Origin: JAQBXX01 sp947085325 | GTDB taxonomy: Bacteria > Pseudomonadota > Gammaproteobacteria > SURF-13 | Direction of reading: 5' to 3' | NCBI GenBank assembly: GCA_947085325.1 | Contig: CAMTVY010000006.1 | Location: 1-64,000 of the forward strand | Length of the DNA stretch: 64,000 nucleotides | Shown here: positions 8,719-16,505 of the stretch, in pieces | Position numbering within the stretch: the first letter of the stretch is position 1 | Layout: the number at the start of each line of letters is the position of its first letter | Notes under the pieces: model-generated | Told to the model about the DNA's origin: nothing | Databases searched by the model: none | What the model saw: only the letters and a program-made list of their open reading frames with translations | Made by a program: the position numbers and the translations under genes

Positions 8719-9239
8719 AACCACACTGTATCCCTGTACTGGGTTTTGCAGCACCCAGCGGCACGGGCAAAACTACCCTGCTGACGCGTTTGTTGCCGCT
8801 GTTAAAGGCGCAAGGCTTGCGTATCGGTGTGATCAAGCATGCCCATCACGCCTTTGATACTGACGTGCCCGGCAAGGACAGCTATGAACTGCGCAAGGCA
8901 GGCGCCAGCCAGATGCTGGTCGCGTCCCGCCACCGCACTGCACTCATCACCGAACACGCCACAGATACCGAGCCGGTGCTTGGCGAGTTGCTACAGGCGT
9001 TGAATCAGAGCACGCTGGATCTGATTCTGGTGGAAGGCTTCAAGCACGCTGCCTACCCCAAGATCGAACTGCACCGGCATGCCCTAGGCCATCCCTTACT
9101 CTATCCGCACGACTCCAGTATCATCGCCCTTGCCACCGACGACATGACACTCGCGCCACATAACATTGCGAGGCTCGATATCAATAACACTCAGGAAATA
9201 GCGGATTTTGTACTGGCCACCCTGGATCAGATACGATGA
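8712..9239 (+). CDS. mobB: Molybdopterin-guanine dinucleotide adaptor protein MobB
   Basis: GTP-binding P-loop protein that helps MobA make MGD. Seen: Walker A GFAAPSGTGKTTLL at residues ~10-23, VIKHAHHAFDTDVPGKDS typical of MobB, and LILVEGFKHAAYPKIEL in the middle. Length 175 residues matches the family. ATG 8712 overlaps the mobA stop (ATGCTGA, 7 nt) and begins right before the P-loop strand, so I prefer it to an in-frame ATG 120 nt upstream inside mobA. Its stop overlaps the moeA start by 4 nt. Confidence 0.93.
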   Translation: MLKPHCIPVLGFAAPSGTGKTTLLTRLLPLLKAQGLRIGVIKHAHHAFDTDVPGKDSYELRKAGASQMLVASRHRTALITEHATDTEPVLGELLQALNQSTLDLILVEGFKHAAYPKIELHRHALGHPLLYPHDSSIIALATDDMTLAPHNIARLDINNTQEIADFVLATLDQIR

Positions 9240-10459
9240 AACACGCCTTACTCAGCGTCGATGACGCACGCCAGCGCATACTCGACGCAATATCACCCAT
9301 CCGCCAACAGGAAACGCTGCTGCTGGACGCAGCGCTCGGGCGCATTACCGCTGTAGCGGTGCGATCTACGCTCAATGTGCCGCCCAGCGCCAACTCGGCC
9401 ATGGACGGCTACGCCCTGAGTGGCGCTGACCTGCCTGACGCAGACACACGGATGCTGGAGGTGACAGGTACCGCCTTTGCGGGCAAGCCCTACACCGGCG
9501 TCGTGCACACGGGCCAATGTGTGCGCATCATGACGGGTGCAGTGCTACCAGATGGTGCAGACACAGTCGTAATGCAGGAGCAGGTTGAACGCAAGGGTGA
9601 TGAGCTGCGCGTGGGTGTTGGTCACGTGCGCGGGCAAAACGTACGGCTGGCCGGTGAAGACATCGCACAGGGCCAGACTGCCTTGCCGGCGGGCAGGCGC
9701 ATAACGCCGGCAGATCTCGGGTTGCTGGCCGCGCTCGGCATCACCCAGATAGCCGTGCTGCGGCGTCCGCGCGTGGCCTTCTTCTCGACCGGCGACGAGC
9801 TGCGTGCGCCCGGCGAGCCGCTCGGAGCGGGAGAGATTTATGACAGCAACCGCCCTGCTGTACACGGCATGCTGCAGCGCATGGGGGTTGAACTGCTGGA
9901 TATGGGAACCGTACGTGACCAGCCTGACGCGGTAAAAAACGCACTCCAGGCGGCGGCCAGCGAGGCCGACGTGGTAATCAGCACGGGCGGCGCCTCCGTC
10001 GGCGATACCGACTTCATCAAGCAGAGCCTGGATGAATTGGGTGAGGTCGATTTCTGGAAAATCGCCATGAAGCCCGGCAAACCACTTGCCTTCGGCCGGG
10101 TCGGAACAGCGCTGTTTTTCGGCCTGCCCGGCAATCCTGTGTCTACACTGGCGACGTTTTACCAGTTTGTACAACCGGCACTGCGCCGTGTTGCAGGCGA
10201 AGTTATAGCCCCCCCTGTGTTGCTCAAGGCCGTTTGCGCTGAACCACTGAAAAAGACCCCCGGCCGCACTGATTTTCAGCGTGGCATAGTGGGTATGAGG
10301 GACGACGGGGGACTACAGGTGCATAGTACCGGAGACCAAGGCTCCGGCATACTCACGTCCATGAGCAAGGCTAACTGCTTTATCGTGTTGCCCGCCGAGT
10401 GCGGCAATATCGAGGTCGGGGACGTAGTAGACATCCAGCTCTTCGCTGGACTGGTATAG
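9236..10459 (+). CDS. moeA: Molybdopterin molybdenumtransferase MoeA
   Basis: Inserts molybdate into adenylated molybdopterin in the cytoplasm, the step before MobA/MobB. Seen: 407 residues, normal for MoeA; N-terminal PPSANSAMDGYAL, RIMTGAVLPDGADTVV, then the MoCF-binding domain with STGDEL, GEIYDSNR, STGGASVGDTDF and AMKPGKPLAFG. ATG overlaps the mobB stop in ATGA, so the three genes are translationally coupled. A 10-bp perfect hairpin follows at 10466-10496. Confidence 0.95.
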   Translation: MKHALLSVDDARQRILDAISPIRQQETLLLDAALGRITAVAVRSTLNVPPSANSAMDGYALSGADLPDADTRMLEVTGTAFAGKPYTGVVHTGQCVRIMTGAVLPDGADTVVMQEQVERKGDELRVGVGHVRGQNVRLAGEDIAQGQTALPAGRRITPADLGLLAALGITQIAVLRRPRVAFFSTGDELRAPGEPLGAGEIYDSNRPAVHGMLQRMGVELLDMGTVRDQPDAVKNALQAAASEADVVISTGGASVGDTDFIKQSLDELGEVDFWKIAMKPGKPLAFGRVGTALFFGLPGNPVSTLATFYQFVQPALRRVAGEVIAPPVLLKAVCAEPLKKTPGRTDFQRGIVGMRDDGGLQVHSTGDQGSGILTSMSKANCFIVLPAECGNIEVGDVVDIQLFAGLV

Positions 10460-10465
10460 AGGTAA

Positions 10466-10496
10466 AAACACCGGGCCAATCGCCGACCCGGTGTTT
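10466..10496. terminator. Bidirectional hairpin terminator between moeA and histone-like gene
   Basis: Perfect 10-bp stem AAACACCGGG / CCCGGTGTTT with an 11-nt loop. On the minus strand the stem continues into a run of T (GTGTTTTTACC), so it is a good intrinsic terminator for the histone-like gene and may also end moeA transcription from the other side. Confidence 0.8.
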
Positions 10497-10512
10497 ACTG
10501 CCTTCAGGCGAT

Positions 10513-10540
10513 CACGGCGCATCTCTCGAGGCGCGCCGTG
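10513..10540 (-). terminator. Second hairpin just after the histone-like gene
   Basis: CACGGCGC (10513-10520) pairs with GCGCCGTG (10533-10540), an 8-bp GC-rich stem 17 nt past the stop codon of the minus-strand gene. No T-run follows, so it is more likely an mRNA-stabilising or pausing structure than a terminator by itself. Confidence 0.4.
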
Positions 10541-10556
10541 CCAATTACCGCCTGGC

Positions 10557-10946
10557 TTAGCCGAGGCGGGCGGCACGGCGGGCAGCTCGCGCCATCTTTC
10601 TGCGCTTGGCTGCCGCACGCCGGGCGGCGCGCCGTTGTGCTGCCTGTTTGCGGAGATATGCACGCTCCCACTTCCTGGCAAAGGCAGTCACAGCCTTTTC
10701 TTTGGCTGCCTTGATGCGGGCAGCGGCACGTGCCACCAGCTGTTTGGCCCGACGCTCTGCCTTTTTGGCTTTGATCTCTGCAGCACGCTGTTTGGCTGCT
10801 GCGCGGTTGGCCAGCTTCAGCTTTGCCGCCATGAGCTTGGCACGCGTGGCCTTGACCGTTGTCTTTTTCTTCGCTGCAGGACGTCCGCGTTTCTTTACTA
10901 CCTTGCCTTTAGTCTTCTTTGCTGCTGCCTTTTTCATTTTAGCCAT
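10557..10946 (-). CDS. Histone H1-like Lys/Ala/Arg-rich DNA-binding protein
   Basis: 129 residues, overwhelmingly Lys, Ala and Arg with almost no acidic or aromatic residues. Residues 17-25 contain the AT-hook-like core KKRGRPAAKK. The middle and C-terminal parts are predicted-helical Ala/Lys/Arg repeats, like the C-terminal domains of eukaryotic H1 and bacterial AlgP/HupN-type proteins. It has its own promoter (10986-11013), a GGAGGGA ribosome-binding sequence 12 nt before the ATG, and hairpins downstream, so it is a monocistronic gene. Inference: abundant nucleoid or RNA-binding protein. Low complexity makes orthology unassignable. Confidence 0.85.
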   Translation of the reverse strand: MAKMKKAAAKKTKGKVVKKRGRPAAKKKTTVKATRAKLMAAKLKLANRAAAKQRAAEIKAKKAERRAKQLVARAAARIKAAKEKAVTAFARKWERAYLRKQAAQRRAARRAAAKRRKMARAARRAARLG

Positions 10947-10985
10947 GGTGGTATTGACTCCCTCCGTACGTTAAGAGCAATTTAT

Positions 10986-11013
10986 ATTATAAACACAAAT
11001 GTTATGAGTGCAA
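10986..11013 (-). promoter_or_regulatory. Sigma-70-type promoter of the histone-like gene
   Basis: On the minus strand: -35 TTGCAC (11008-11013), 16-bp spacer, consensus -10 TATAAT (10986-10991), in an AT-rich stretch ~40 bp before the start codon. The rest of the 180-bp gap to hemH shows no gene. Confidence 0.7.
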
Positions 11014-11126
11014 TCAAGTTTATTTTCAGGCGATGCTGGCGTACGTCATGGGAGGCGTCTTCAAGTGCGTGCATGCACGTGCGTTTCGATATCTTGAATG
11101 GGCAGCGTGTTGATTCAGAAATTGCA

Positions 11127-12236
11127 TCAGCGCACTGCGCCCAGAGAGAGTGCTCGCTCACGACTGGCTTCATTTTCAAGCATTGCCTGCGTTGCGCTCC
11201 AGTCTGGATCCGCTTCAGGCCAGCCCTGCATATGCCTTTGCACCAGATCGCACAAGGCCAGCATATGCGCATCACTGTCGTTCAGTGCCGGAATGTAGCG
11301 ATACTCCTGCCCGCCCGCGCCAAGAAAAATATCACGATTGACCATCGCTACTTCTTCCAGTGTTTCCAGGCAATCCGCCGAAAAACCCGGGCACACAACA
11401 TCTACACTCGCCACGCCATCTGACGCCCACTGCCGCAGTGTGTGATCGGCATAAGGCTGCAACCACGCCTCGCGTCCAAAGCGGGACTGGAAACCGACTT
11501 GCCAGCGTTCCGGTGCAAGCTGTAGCTTTTCCGCAACAAGACGGGCGGTTTTCAGGCACTCACAGTGATAGGGATCCCCTTGCGTGAAAAAGCGTTTTGG
11601 AATTCCATGAAACGAGAATAACAGCCGTTCACCGGGCGGGCGCTGTCGCCATGCCTGCTGGATGCTGTTCGCCACAGCATCAATATAACCGGCATCGTCG
11701 TGATAGTGATTGATCATGCGCAGCTCGGGGAGCCAACGCCAGCTTTTCAGTTCGCCACTGACGGCATCAAAGGTGGACGCCGTGGTTGATGCGGAATATT
11801 GCGGGTAGAGTGGCAGCACCAGCATGCGACGTACATTCTGCCCACGCAGCTGCTGCAAGGCGGAAGCGATGGAGGGATTGCCGTAGCGCATGCCCAGGGC
11901 AACCGTCACCGGCCCCGGCAAGCGCTGCCGCAACGCTGCCTGCAGGGCCTCCGCCTGACGACGGGCTATCGTCAGCAGGGGGGAACCCTGCTCCGTCCAT
12001 ACTTTCTGATAGGCATGCGCCGAACGTGACGGCCGGATACGCAAAATCACACCGTGCAGCACCAGCCACCACAGGGCGCGATTCATCTCCACCACCCGCG
12101 GATCCCACAGGAACTCCGCCAGATAACGTCGCAAGGCCTCTGGTGTGGGGGCATCGGGTGTACCCAGATTGGTCAGCAGTATTCCGGTGCCAGACTGCAC
12201 ACCATGTGCGTGATTTTCACTGCCCTGAAACATCAT
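11127..12236 (-). CDS. hemH: Ferrochelatase HemH
   Basis: Inserts Fe2+ into protoporphyrin IX, the last step of heme synthesis, on the cytoplasmic membrane face. Seen: N-terminal GILLTNLGTPDAPTPEALR, the active-site histidine motif FSFHGIPKRFFTQGDPY, GFQSRFGREAWLQPY and the C-terminal CPGFSADCLETLEEV. 369 residues is normal for a bacterial enzyme. The ATG overlaps the galU stop by 4 nt. The C-terminal tail beyond ~residue 345 is not conserved. Heme would serve cytochromes and siroheme-dependent metabolism shares its precursors, but nothing here shows specific co-regulation. Confidence 0.95.
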   Translation of the reverse strand: MMFQGSENHAHGVQSGTGILLTNLGTPDAPTPEALRRYLAEFLWDPRVVEMNRALWWLVLHGVILRIRPSRSAHAYQKVWTEQGSPLLTIARRQAEALQAALRQRLPGPVTVALGMRYGNPSIASALQQLRGQNVRRMLVLPLYPQYSASTTASTFDAVSGELKSWRWLPELRMINHYHDDAGYIDAVANSIQQAWRQRPPGERLLFSFHGIPKRFFTQGDPYHCECLKTARLVAEKLQLAPERWQVGFQSRFGREAWLQPYADHTLRQWASDGVASVDVVCPGFSADCLETLEEVAMVNRDIFLGAGGQEYRYIPALNDSDAHMLALCDLVQRHMQGWPEADPDWSATQAMLENEASRERALSLGAVR

Positions 12237-13126
12237 GATGCCGCTTCAGGTTTAGCGCAGTAGTCGTTCAGGCAGGCGCTGAATGCCGCACCCAGTTGTG
12301 GGTGGCGCAGGCCATACGCTACCGTGGCTTCCAGATAGCCCAGCTTGCTGCCGCAATCATAGCGTTTACCCGTAAACTGGTAGGCGAGTACCTGCTCTGT
12401 ATGCAGCAGTCTGGCGATGGCATCTGTCAGCTGAATTTCACCCTGGGCACCATCGTTCTGGGACTCCAGCAGGCTGAAAATCTGAGGCGACAGGATATAA
12501 CGGCCTACCACCGCAAGTGTCGAGCGTGCATGGGCGGGTGCGGGTTTCTCCACGATCGCGGTAACACGCCCGAGTCCTGACTTAATGGCGTCAACATTCA
12601 CTATGCCGTATTTATCCGTGTCTGAGGCTGGAATCTCTTCCACCGCAATCAGGGAACAGGCATGCTTCTGGTACTGCGCCGTCATTTGCGCCAGACAACC
12701 GTGCTCACCGCCATCAATCAGATCATCCGCCAGTATGACGGCGAAGGGTTGCGCGCCGACGATTTCCTTCGCACACCATACGGCGTGCCCCAAGCCCAGG
12801 GCCTGTGGCTGGCGCACATAGGCGCAGGACACACCTTTGGGAAGAATGTCGCGCACCAGCTTGAGTAATTCGATATTGCCGCGCTTTTCCAGCTCCTGTT
12901 CCAGCTCATAGGAGCGATCGAAATGGTCTTCGATAGCCCGTTTGTTGCTGCTGGTGACAAAGATCATCTGGGTGATGCCTGCCGCTGCAGCCTCTTCCAC
13001 GGCATATTGAATCAAGGGCTTGTCTACGATGGGCAACATCTCTTTGGGGTTCGCCTTGGTGGCGGGAAGAAAGCGGCTGCCCAAACCGGCAACAGGGAAG
13101 ACCGCCTTGGTAATCTGCGCCCTCAT
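12233..13126 (-). CDS. galU: UTP-glucose-1-phosphate uridylyltransferase GalU
   Basis: Makes UDP-glucose from UTP and glucose-1-phosphate for cell-surface polysaccharide. Seen: N-terminal nucleotidyltransferase signature GLGSRFLPATKANPKEM, the PLIQYAVEEA and LGLGHAVWCAK motifs, FAVILADDLID and the EKPAP segment; 297 residues is typical. Its stop overlaps the hemH start (ATGA), an unusual partner. Upstream is a broken glycosyltransferase gene, so this was probably once part of a polysaccharide locus. Confidence 0.95.
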   Translation of the reverse strand: MRAQITKAVFPVAGLGSRFLPATKANPKEMLPIVDKPLIQYAVEEAAAAGITQMIFVTSSNKRAIEDHFDRSYELEQELEKRGNIELLKLVRDILPKGVSCAYVRQPQALGLGHAVWCAKEIVGAQPFAVILADDLIDGGEHGCLAQMTAQYQKHACSLIAVEEIPASDTDKYGIVNVDAIKSGLGRVTAIVEKPAPAHARSTLAVVGRYILSPQIFSLLESQNDGAQGEIQLTDAIARLLHTEQVLAYQFTGKRYDCGSKLGYLEATVAYGLRHPQLGAAFSACLNDYCAKPEAAS

Positions 13127-13153
13127 GCCTTGGCCGTACTGAATTTGATCACG

Positions 13154-13393
13154 TTAGAGCTGTCCTGCGGTGGTGTTATTTATGTTGCCAAGTATGCTCT
13201 TAATGGGTGAGGATACTGTACCATACCCGCCATCCCGCGGCATCGGAACGCGGTGTAAACTGCGCGCATTAGGGATATCAGACAGGCCTCGACGCAATGC
13301 ATATCCGCGTATCCATGCGGCAAGCCACGCCGAGGGTGTAAAAACAGCCGCGACAGTAACAACAGAAAAGAGCAACACGTGGCTCGCAGTCAC
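13154..13393 (-). pseudogene. Remnant of WecA/RfbP-like family-4 glycosyltransferase (N-terminus only)
   Basis: The 79-codon reading frame starts with a hydrophobic segment and then the motif YALRRGLSDIPNARSLHR followed by VPMPRDGG. This is the characteristic first cytoplasmic loop of polyprenyl-phosphate N-acetylhexosamine-1-phosphate transferases, which are normally ~330-350 residues with 10-11 membrane spans. Homology stops around residue 60, and the remaining codons and the stop are unrelated. No continuation is visible in any frame of the surrounding 300 bp. Read as a 5' fragment left by deletion, upstream of galU. Confidence 0.7.
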
Positions 13394-13475
13394 ATTGATA
13401 TTTTTACGCGCGTGCTCACGCTAGCGGGTCAGATTTTCACCGTCGCCTGCTGCTCGCGGATACGGTGAGCTTGTG

Positions 13476-13565
13476 CTATTGCTTGCCCGGAAATAATATC
13501 GAGACCAGAAAGGCGAGCAACAGCATTACCCCAACCACACCAAACATCATCCAAGTCAAATCCAT
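13476..13565 (-). CDS. 29-residue single-span membrane peptide
   Basis: Starts MDLTWMMFGV and ends FPGKQ; residues 7-25 form one continuous hydrophobic helix. The start codon is preceded by AGGAGG at 8-9 nt spacing, one of the best Shine-Dalgarno sequences in the window, which is the main reason to call such a short gene. It begins 13 nt after the stop of the FccB-like flavoprotein gene on the same strand, so it is very likely co-transcribed. No family recognised. It could be a small membrane partner or anchor of the flavoprotein system. Confidence 0.6.
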   Translation of the reverse strand: MDLTWMMFGVVGVMLLLAFLVSILFPGKQ

Positions 13566-13578
13566 GACATCAACCTCC

Positions 13579-14916
13579 TCAGCCAAACATGTCGTTATAT
13601 AAGGTCTGCGCCCAGTCGAGAGCGGCTCCACCCTTGGCAGCGTCGCGCGATTCATCCGTGCCGGTACTGTCCTTGGCCGGGCTGAAGGCTTTGGTATTGC
13701 CGTCATAGCTGTAGCTCACCCACATACTGATCGCCTCATTCGGTTCGGTATTCACCAGCGAGTAGCACAGGCTGGCCGGGCTGACCCAGTCAATCGTCTT
13801 GCCTGCTTCATGCGCGGCAATGACCTTGGCCACGTATTTACCCTCGCTGTTGGCGAGGTGCGCACTCTTGGGGAAACCCATTGGCCGGCTGTCACCGGCC
13901 ACGTACACGCGCGGATCGCCTGGCACGTGGTATTTCAGCACATCTATGTTCGCTTCTTTTTGCGGACTCTTGGGATCCACCAGACCTGCCACCTCAATCA
14001 ACTTTGAAGCGCGCACCCCGGGATAAATCGCCGCCTCGTCGAACTTATAGGAGTCAAATTCGGTTTCAATGGTTTTCGTATCCGTGTTCACGCCGGTAAT
14101 ATTGACCGAAGGAACATATTCCACATAGCCCTTGTACAGTTCATCAAACGCGGCGCGAAAGCCGGCCTTTTTCACTGCGATGTCAGGATTGTGATCCAGT
14201 AGCAGCACCTTGCCCTTGATCTTGTGCTGCTTGAAGTAGGACGCAATCATGCAGGTGCGCTCATACGGCGCAGGCTTGCAGCGGAAATTTCCGCTGGGCA
14301 CGGTCTGCACAAAAATTCCGCCCTTGAAGTTTTCGATCTTGCGCTTGATCGAAACATGCTCAGCACCCATCATCCAGCCTGCCGGATGTTCGGTACGCAG
14401 ACGATATTCGGTTTCCGGATCCTTGATGCCGATACGCTCGTAGTCGTAGTCTATGCCCGGCGTCAGCACAAGATAATCATAGGCGATCTCGCCCTGATCG
14501 GTATATACCTTGCGCGCGCCGCGATCGACGCCTGTGCAGGTAGCGCTGAAAAATGTGTAGCCGCCGTTCCTGGCCGCGTCCAGGAAACTGTGTCCTGCGA
14601 GAAACTCCAGATTGATGACGCCTGCATACCACAGGTTGCTGGAAAAGCAGGAGCTGTACATCGCACGCTTTTCTATCACCACGACATCGAGCTTGTCATT
14701 CTCTTTCTTGAGATACTTGGCAATGGTGAGGCCGGCGGTGCCCGCACCGACCACGACGACCCGCGGGCCTTTGGGCTTTGGCAGATAGGCCTTGCCCCGA
14801 TGCACCGCCGCCGATTTCGGTGCCGCCTCTGCCTGCGTCACATGACCACCTGCTCCCGCTGTAATCAATGCAGCGCCGGTTAATTTGACAAAATCGCGTC
14901 TTGATATCTTGCTCAT
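13579..14916 (-). CDS. Tat-exported FccB-like sulfide dehydrogenase flavoprotein (FCSD family)
   Basis: 445 residues. N-terminus has a twin-arginine signal (SRRDFVKLTG plus a hydrophobic stretch to ~residue 32), so it folds with FAD before export to the periplasm. Seen: FAD-binding VVVVGAGTAGLTIAKYL at ~54-70, SSCFSSNLW, FRCKPAPYERTC with cysteines near the redox site, YVAGDSRPM, and the C-terminal FCSD flavin-binding domain containing ASLCYSLVN. In flavocytochrome c and sulfide:quinone reductases two such cysteines form the redox disulfide. Likely oxidises sulfide. No FccA cytochrome gene lies next to it, so the electron acceptor is unidentified. The terminal ~40 residues are family-variable. 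Confidence 0.88.
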   Translation of the reverse strand: MSKISRRDFVKLTGAALITAGAGGHVTQAEAAPKSAAVHRGKAYLPKPKGPRVVVVGAGTAGLTIAKYLKKENDKLDVVVIEKRAMYSSCFSSNLWYAGVINLEFLAGHSFLDAARNGGYTFFSATCTGVDRGARKVYTDQGEIAYDYLVLTPGIDYDYERIGIKDPETEYRLRTEHPAGWMMGAEHVSIKRKIENFKGGIFVQTVPSGNFRCKPAPYERTCMIASYFKQHKIKGKVLLLDHNPDIAVKKAGFRAAFDELYKGYVEYVPSVNITGVNTDTKTIETEFDSYKFDEAAIYPGVRASKLIEVAGLVDPKSPQKEANIDVLKYHVPGDPRVYVAGDSRPMGFPKSAHLANSEGKYVAKVIAAHEAGKTIDWVSPASLCYSLVNTEPNEAISMWVSYSYDGNTKAFSPAKDSTGTDESRDAAKGGAALDWAQTLYNDMFG

Positions 14917-15005
14917 AGGCAGCTCTCTCGCAGCAGTTTAAATGTTGATGCGCCGGTCAGTAGCCTATACCAAGCAGGCCTTTATGAAAAGAGGAAGTGG
15001 ATGCG

Positions 15006-15653
15006 TCAGGGCGTTGCCGCAGGACAGCGGCGAACAAGACAGCAGCGCCCACACACCGGGCGTGGGCGGCACATGCTCTTGGCGTGCGCCACGATCAGGG
15101 CATGAAACTCGTTAAACACGGCCACCCGGCCGGCCCCGCCCAACTGCCCTTCTATATCGGCGCGCAGGGTTTCATAGCGTTCATCGCCCTGGATCAGCCC
15201 CAGACGCGTGAACAAACGTCGGGTATAGGCGTCTATCACAAACACCGGGCGCTGAAAGGCATACAGCAGGATGTCGTCTGCGGTCTCGGGACCGACACCG
15301 TGCACCGTCAGGAGTTGTTGGCGTAATCGTGGCGTGTCCAGGCAAGCCAGGGCATCGAATCCGCCCTGCTCAACATACCAATGGCAATAACTGCGCAGGC
15401 GACGCGCCTTGACGTTGAAATAACCCGAGGGCTGGAGCAGCTTTGCCAGCCGCGCGTGCGGCGTGCCGGTAATGGCCGTGGGGCTGAGCAGTTGCGCCGT
15501 GCGCAGATTGGCAATGGCCCGCTCAACATTGCTCCATGCGGTATTCTGCGTCAGCACCGCACCCACCATGACTTCAAACGGCGTCTCGCCCGGCCACCAG
15601 TGCTGTGCACCGTGCTGGCGGTAGAGACTGCGATATATCGTCTGCAGCCGCAT
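15006..15653 (-). CDS. Endonuclease III-related HhH-GPD DNA glycosylase
   Basis: 215 residues. Seen: N-terminal FEVMVGAVLTQNTAWSNV, helix-hairpin-helix HGVGPETADDILLYA, catalytic-aspartate motif VIDAYTRR and a C-terminal 4Fe-4S loop CRPRPVCGRCCLVRRC. The position of the lyase lysine in E. coli EndoIII (GRKTAN) is Glu here (GPETAD), as in the MagIII-like branch, so it should be a monofunctional base-excision glycosylase. A second, canonical nth with the lysine lies at 51788-52438. It is 12 nt from the rluB stop but reads away from it as the upstream member on the same strand order (rluB is upstream). Confidence 0.88.
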   Translation of the reverse strand: MRLQTIYRSLYRQHGAQHWWPGETPFEVMVGAVLTQNTAWSNVERAIANLRTAQLLSPTAITGTPHARLAKLLQPSGYFNVKARRLRSYCHWYVEQGGFDALACLDTPRLRQQLLTVHGVGPETADDILLYAFQRPVFVIDAYTRRLFTRLGLIQGDERYETLRADIEGQLGGAGRVAVFNEFHALIVAHAKSMCRPRPVCGRCCLVRRCPAATP

Positions 15654-15665
15654 GTATGGCGGGCA

Positions 15666-16505
15666 TTATCCGCCGCGGGACCGGTGTCGCGCGCGCGCTG
15701 CGCCTAGTTGTTGCGGCCTCTGGCGCTGCCCGCTGCGCGGCTTCGCAGCAACCCGCACTATCGGCTCGGTCTCCAGCCCGGCGAGCTGGCGCAGGCTGTT
15801 TATTTCCTCAGGCGTCAGATCCTTGTGGTGTCCACGCCGCAAGGCGCGCGCAAGCAAAAAGTCGCCGTAGCGCACCCGGGTGAGCCGGCTTACCTTGAGG
15901 CCCTGCGATTCCCACAAACGCCGCACCTCGTGTTTGCGGCCTTCTTTCAGCACCACGTGGTACCAGTGGTTTGCACCCTCTCCGCCGCCATCGACGATGC
16001 TGTCGAAATGCGCCATGCCGTCCTCCAACATGACACCACTCTGCAGGCGCTGCAGCATGTCGGCATCGACCTCGCCCAGTACCCGCACGGCATATTCACG
16101 CTCGATCGCGCGTGACGGATGCATGAGACGGTGGGCCAGTTCGCCGTCGGTGGTCAGCAGAATCAGGCCGGAGGTGTTGATGTCGAGGCGGCCAATGGCG
16201 ATCCAGCGCGCCGAGCGCAGCACCGGCAATTGTTCGAAGATGGTGGCGCGTTGTTCCGGGTCATCACGCGTGCATATCTCGCCCACGGGTTTGTGGTAGG
16301 CGAGTACGCGGCATTTCCCGCCGCTGAGCCGGTGCTGTGGCACCGGTTGCCCGTCAATCAGGATTTTGTCCTGCGGCGTTGTCCGGGCGCCGACAGTCGC
16401 AGTCACGTCGTTCAGGGTGATGCGGCCAGCTTCAATCCAGGCCTCGATCTCCCTGCGCGACGCATAGCCTGCACGCGCCAGCACCTTTTGCAGTTTTTCA
16501 CTCAC
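15666..16505 (-). CDS. rluB: 23S rRNA pseudouridine synthase RluB
   Basis: Isomerises a uridine in 23S rRNA (U2605 in E. coli). Seen: N-terminal S4 RNA-binding domain (KVLARAGYASRREIEAWIE), the catalytic-aspartate motif GRLDINTSGLILLTTDGELA, and HEVRRLWESQGLKVSRL; the last ~30 residues are Arg-rich. I chose GTG 16505, which overlaps the scpB stop (GTGAGTGA) and begins right at the S4 domain; a longer frame reaches upstream inside scpB but its extra residues are just the shadow of that gene. 279 residues fits RluB. Confidence 0.93.
   Translation of the reverse strand: MSEKLQKVLARAGYASRREIEAWIEAGRITLNDVTATVGARTTPQDKILIDGQPVPQHRLSGGKCRVLAYHKPVGEICTRDDPEQRATIFEQLPVLRSARWIAIGRLDINTSGLILLTTDGELAHRLMHPSRAIEREYAVRVLGEVDADMLQRLQSGVMLEDGMAHFDSIVDGGGEGANHWYHVVLKEGRKHEVRRLWESQGLKVSRLTRVRYGDFLLARALRRGHHKDLTPEEINSLRQLAGLETEPIVRVAAKPRSGQRQRPQQLGAARARHRSRGG

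Noticed and set aside
10243..10254. CTGAACCACTG inside moeA
   Set aside because: A single copy of the 8-bp word without tandem or inverted partner; chance occurrence in coding sequence.
10491..11423. 310-codon plus-strand frame through the histone-like gene
   Set aside because: It reads Cys/Leu/Phe-rich as expected from the complement of Lys/Ala codons, and it crosses a promoter and the end of hemH.
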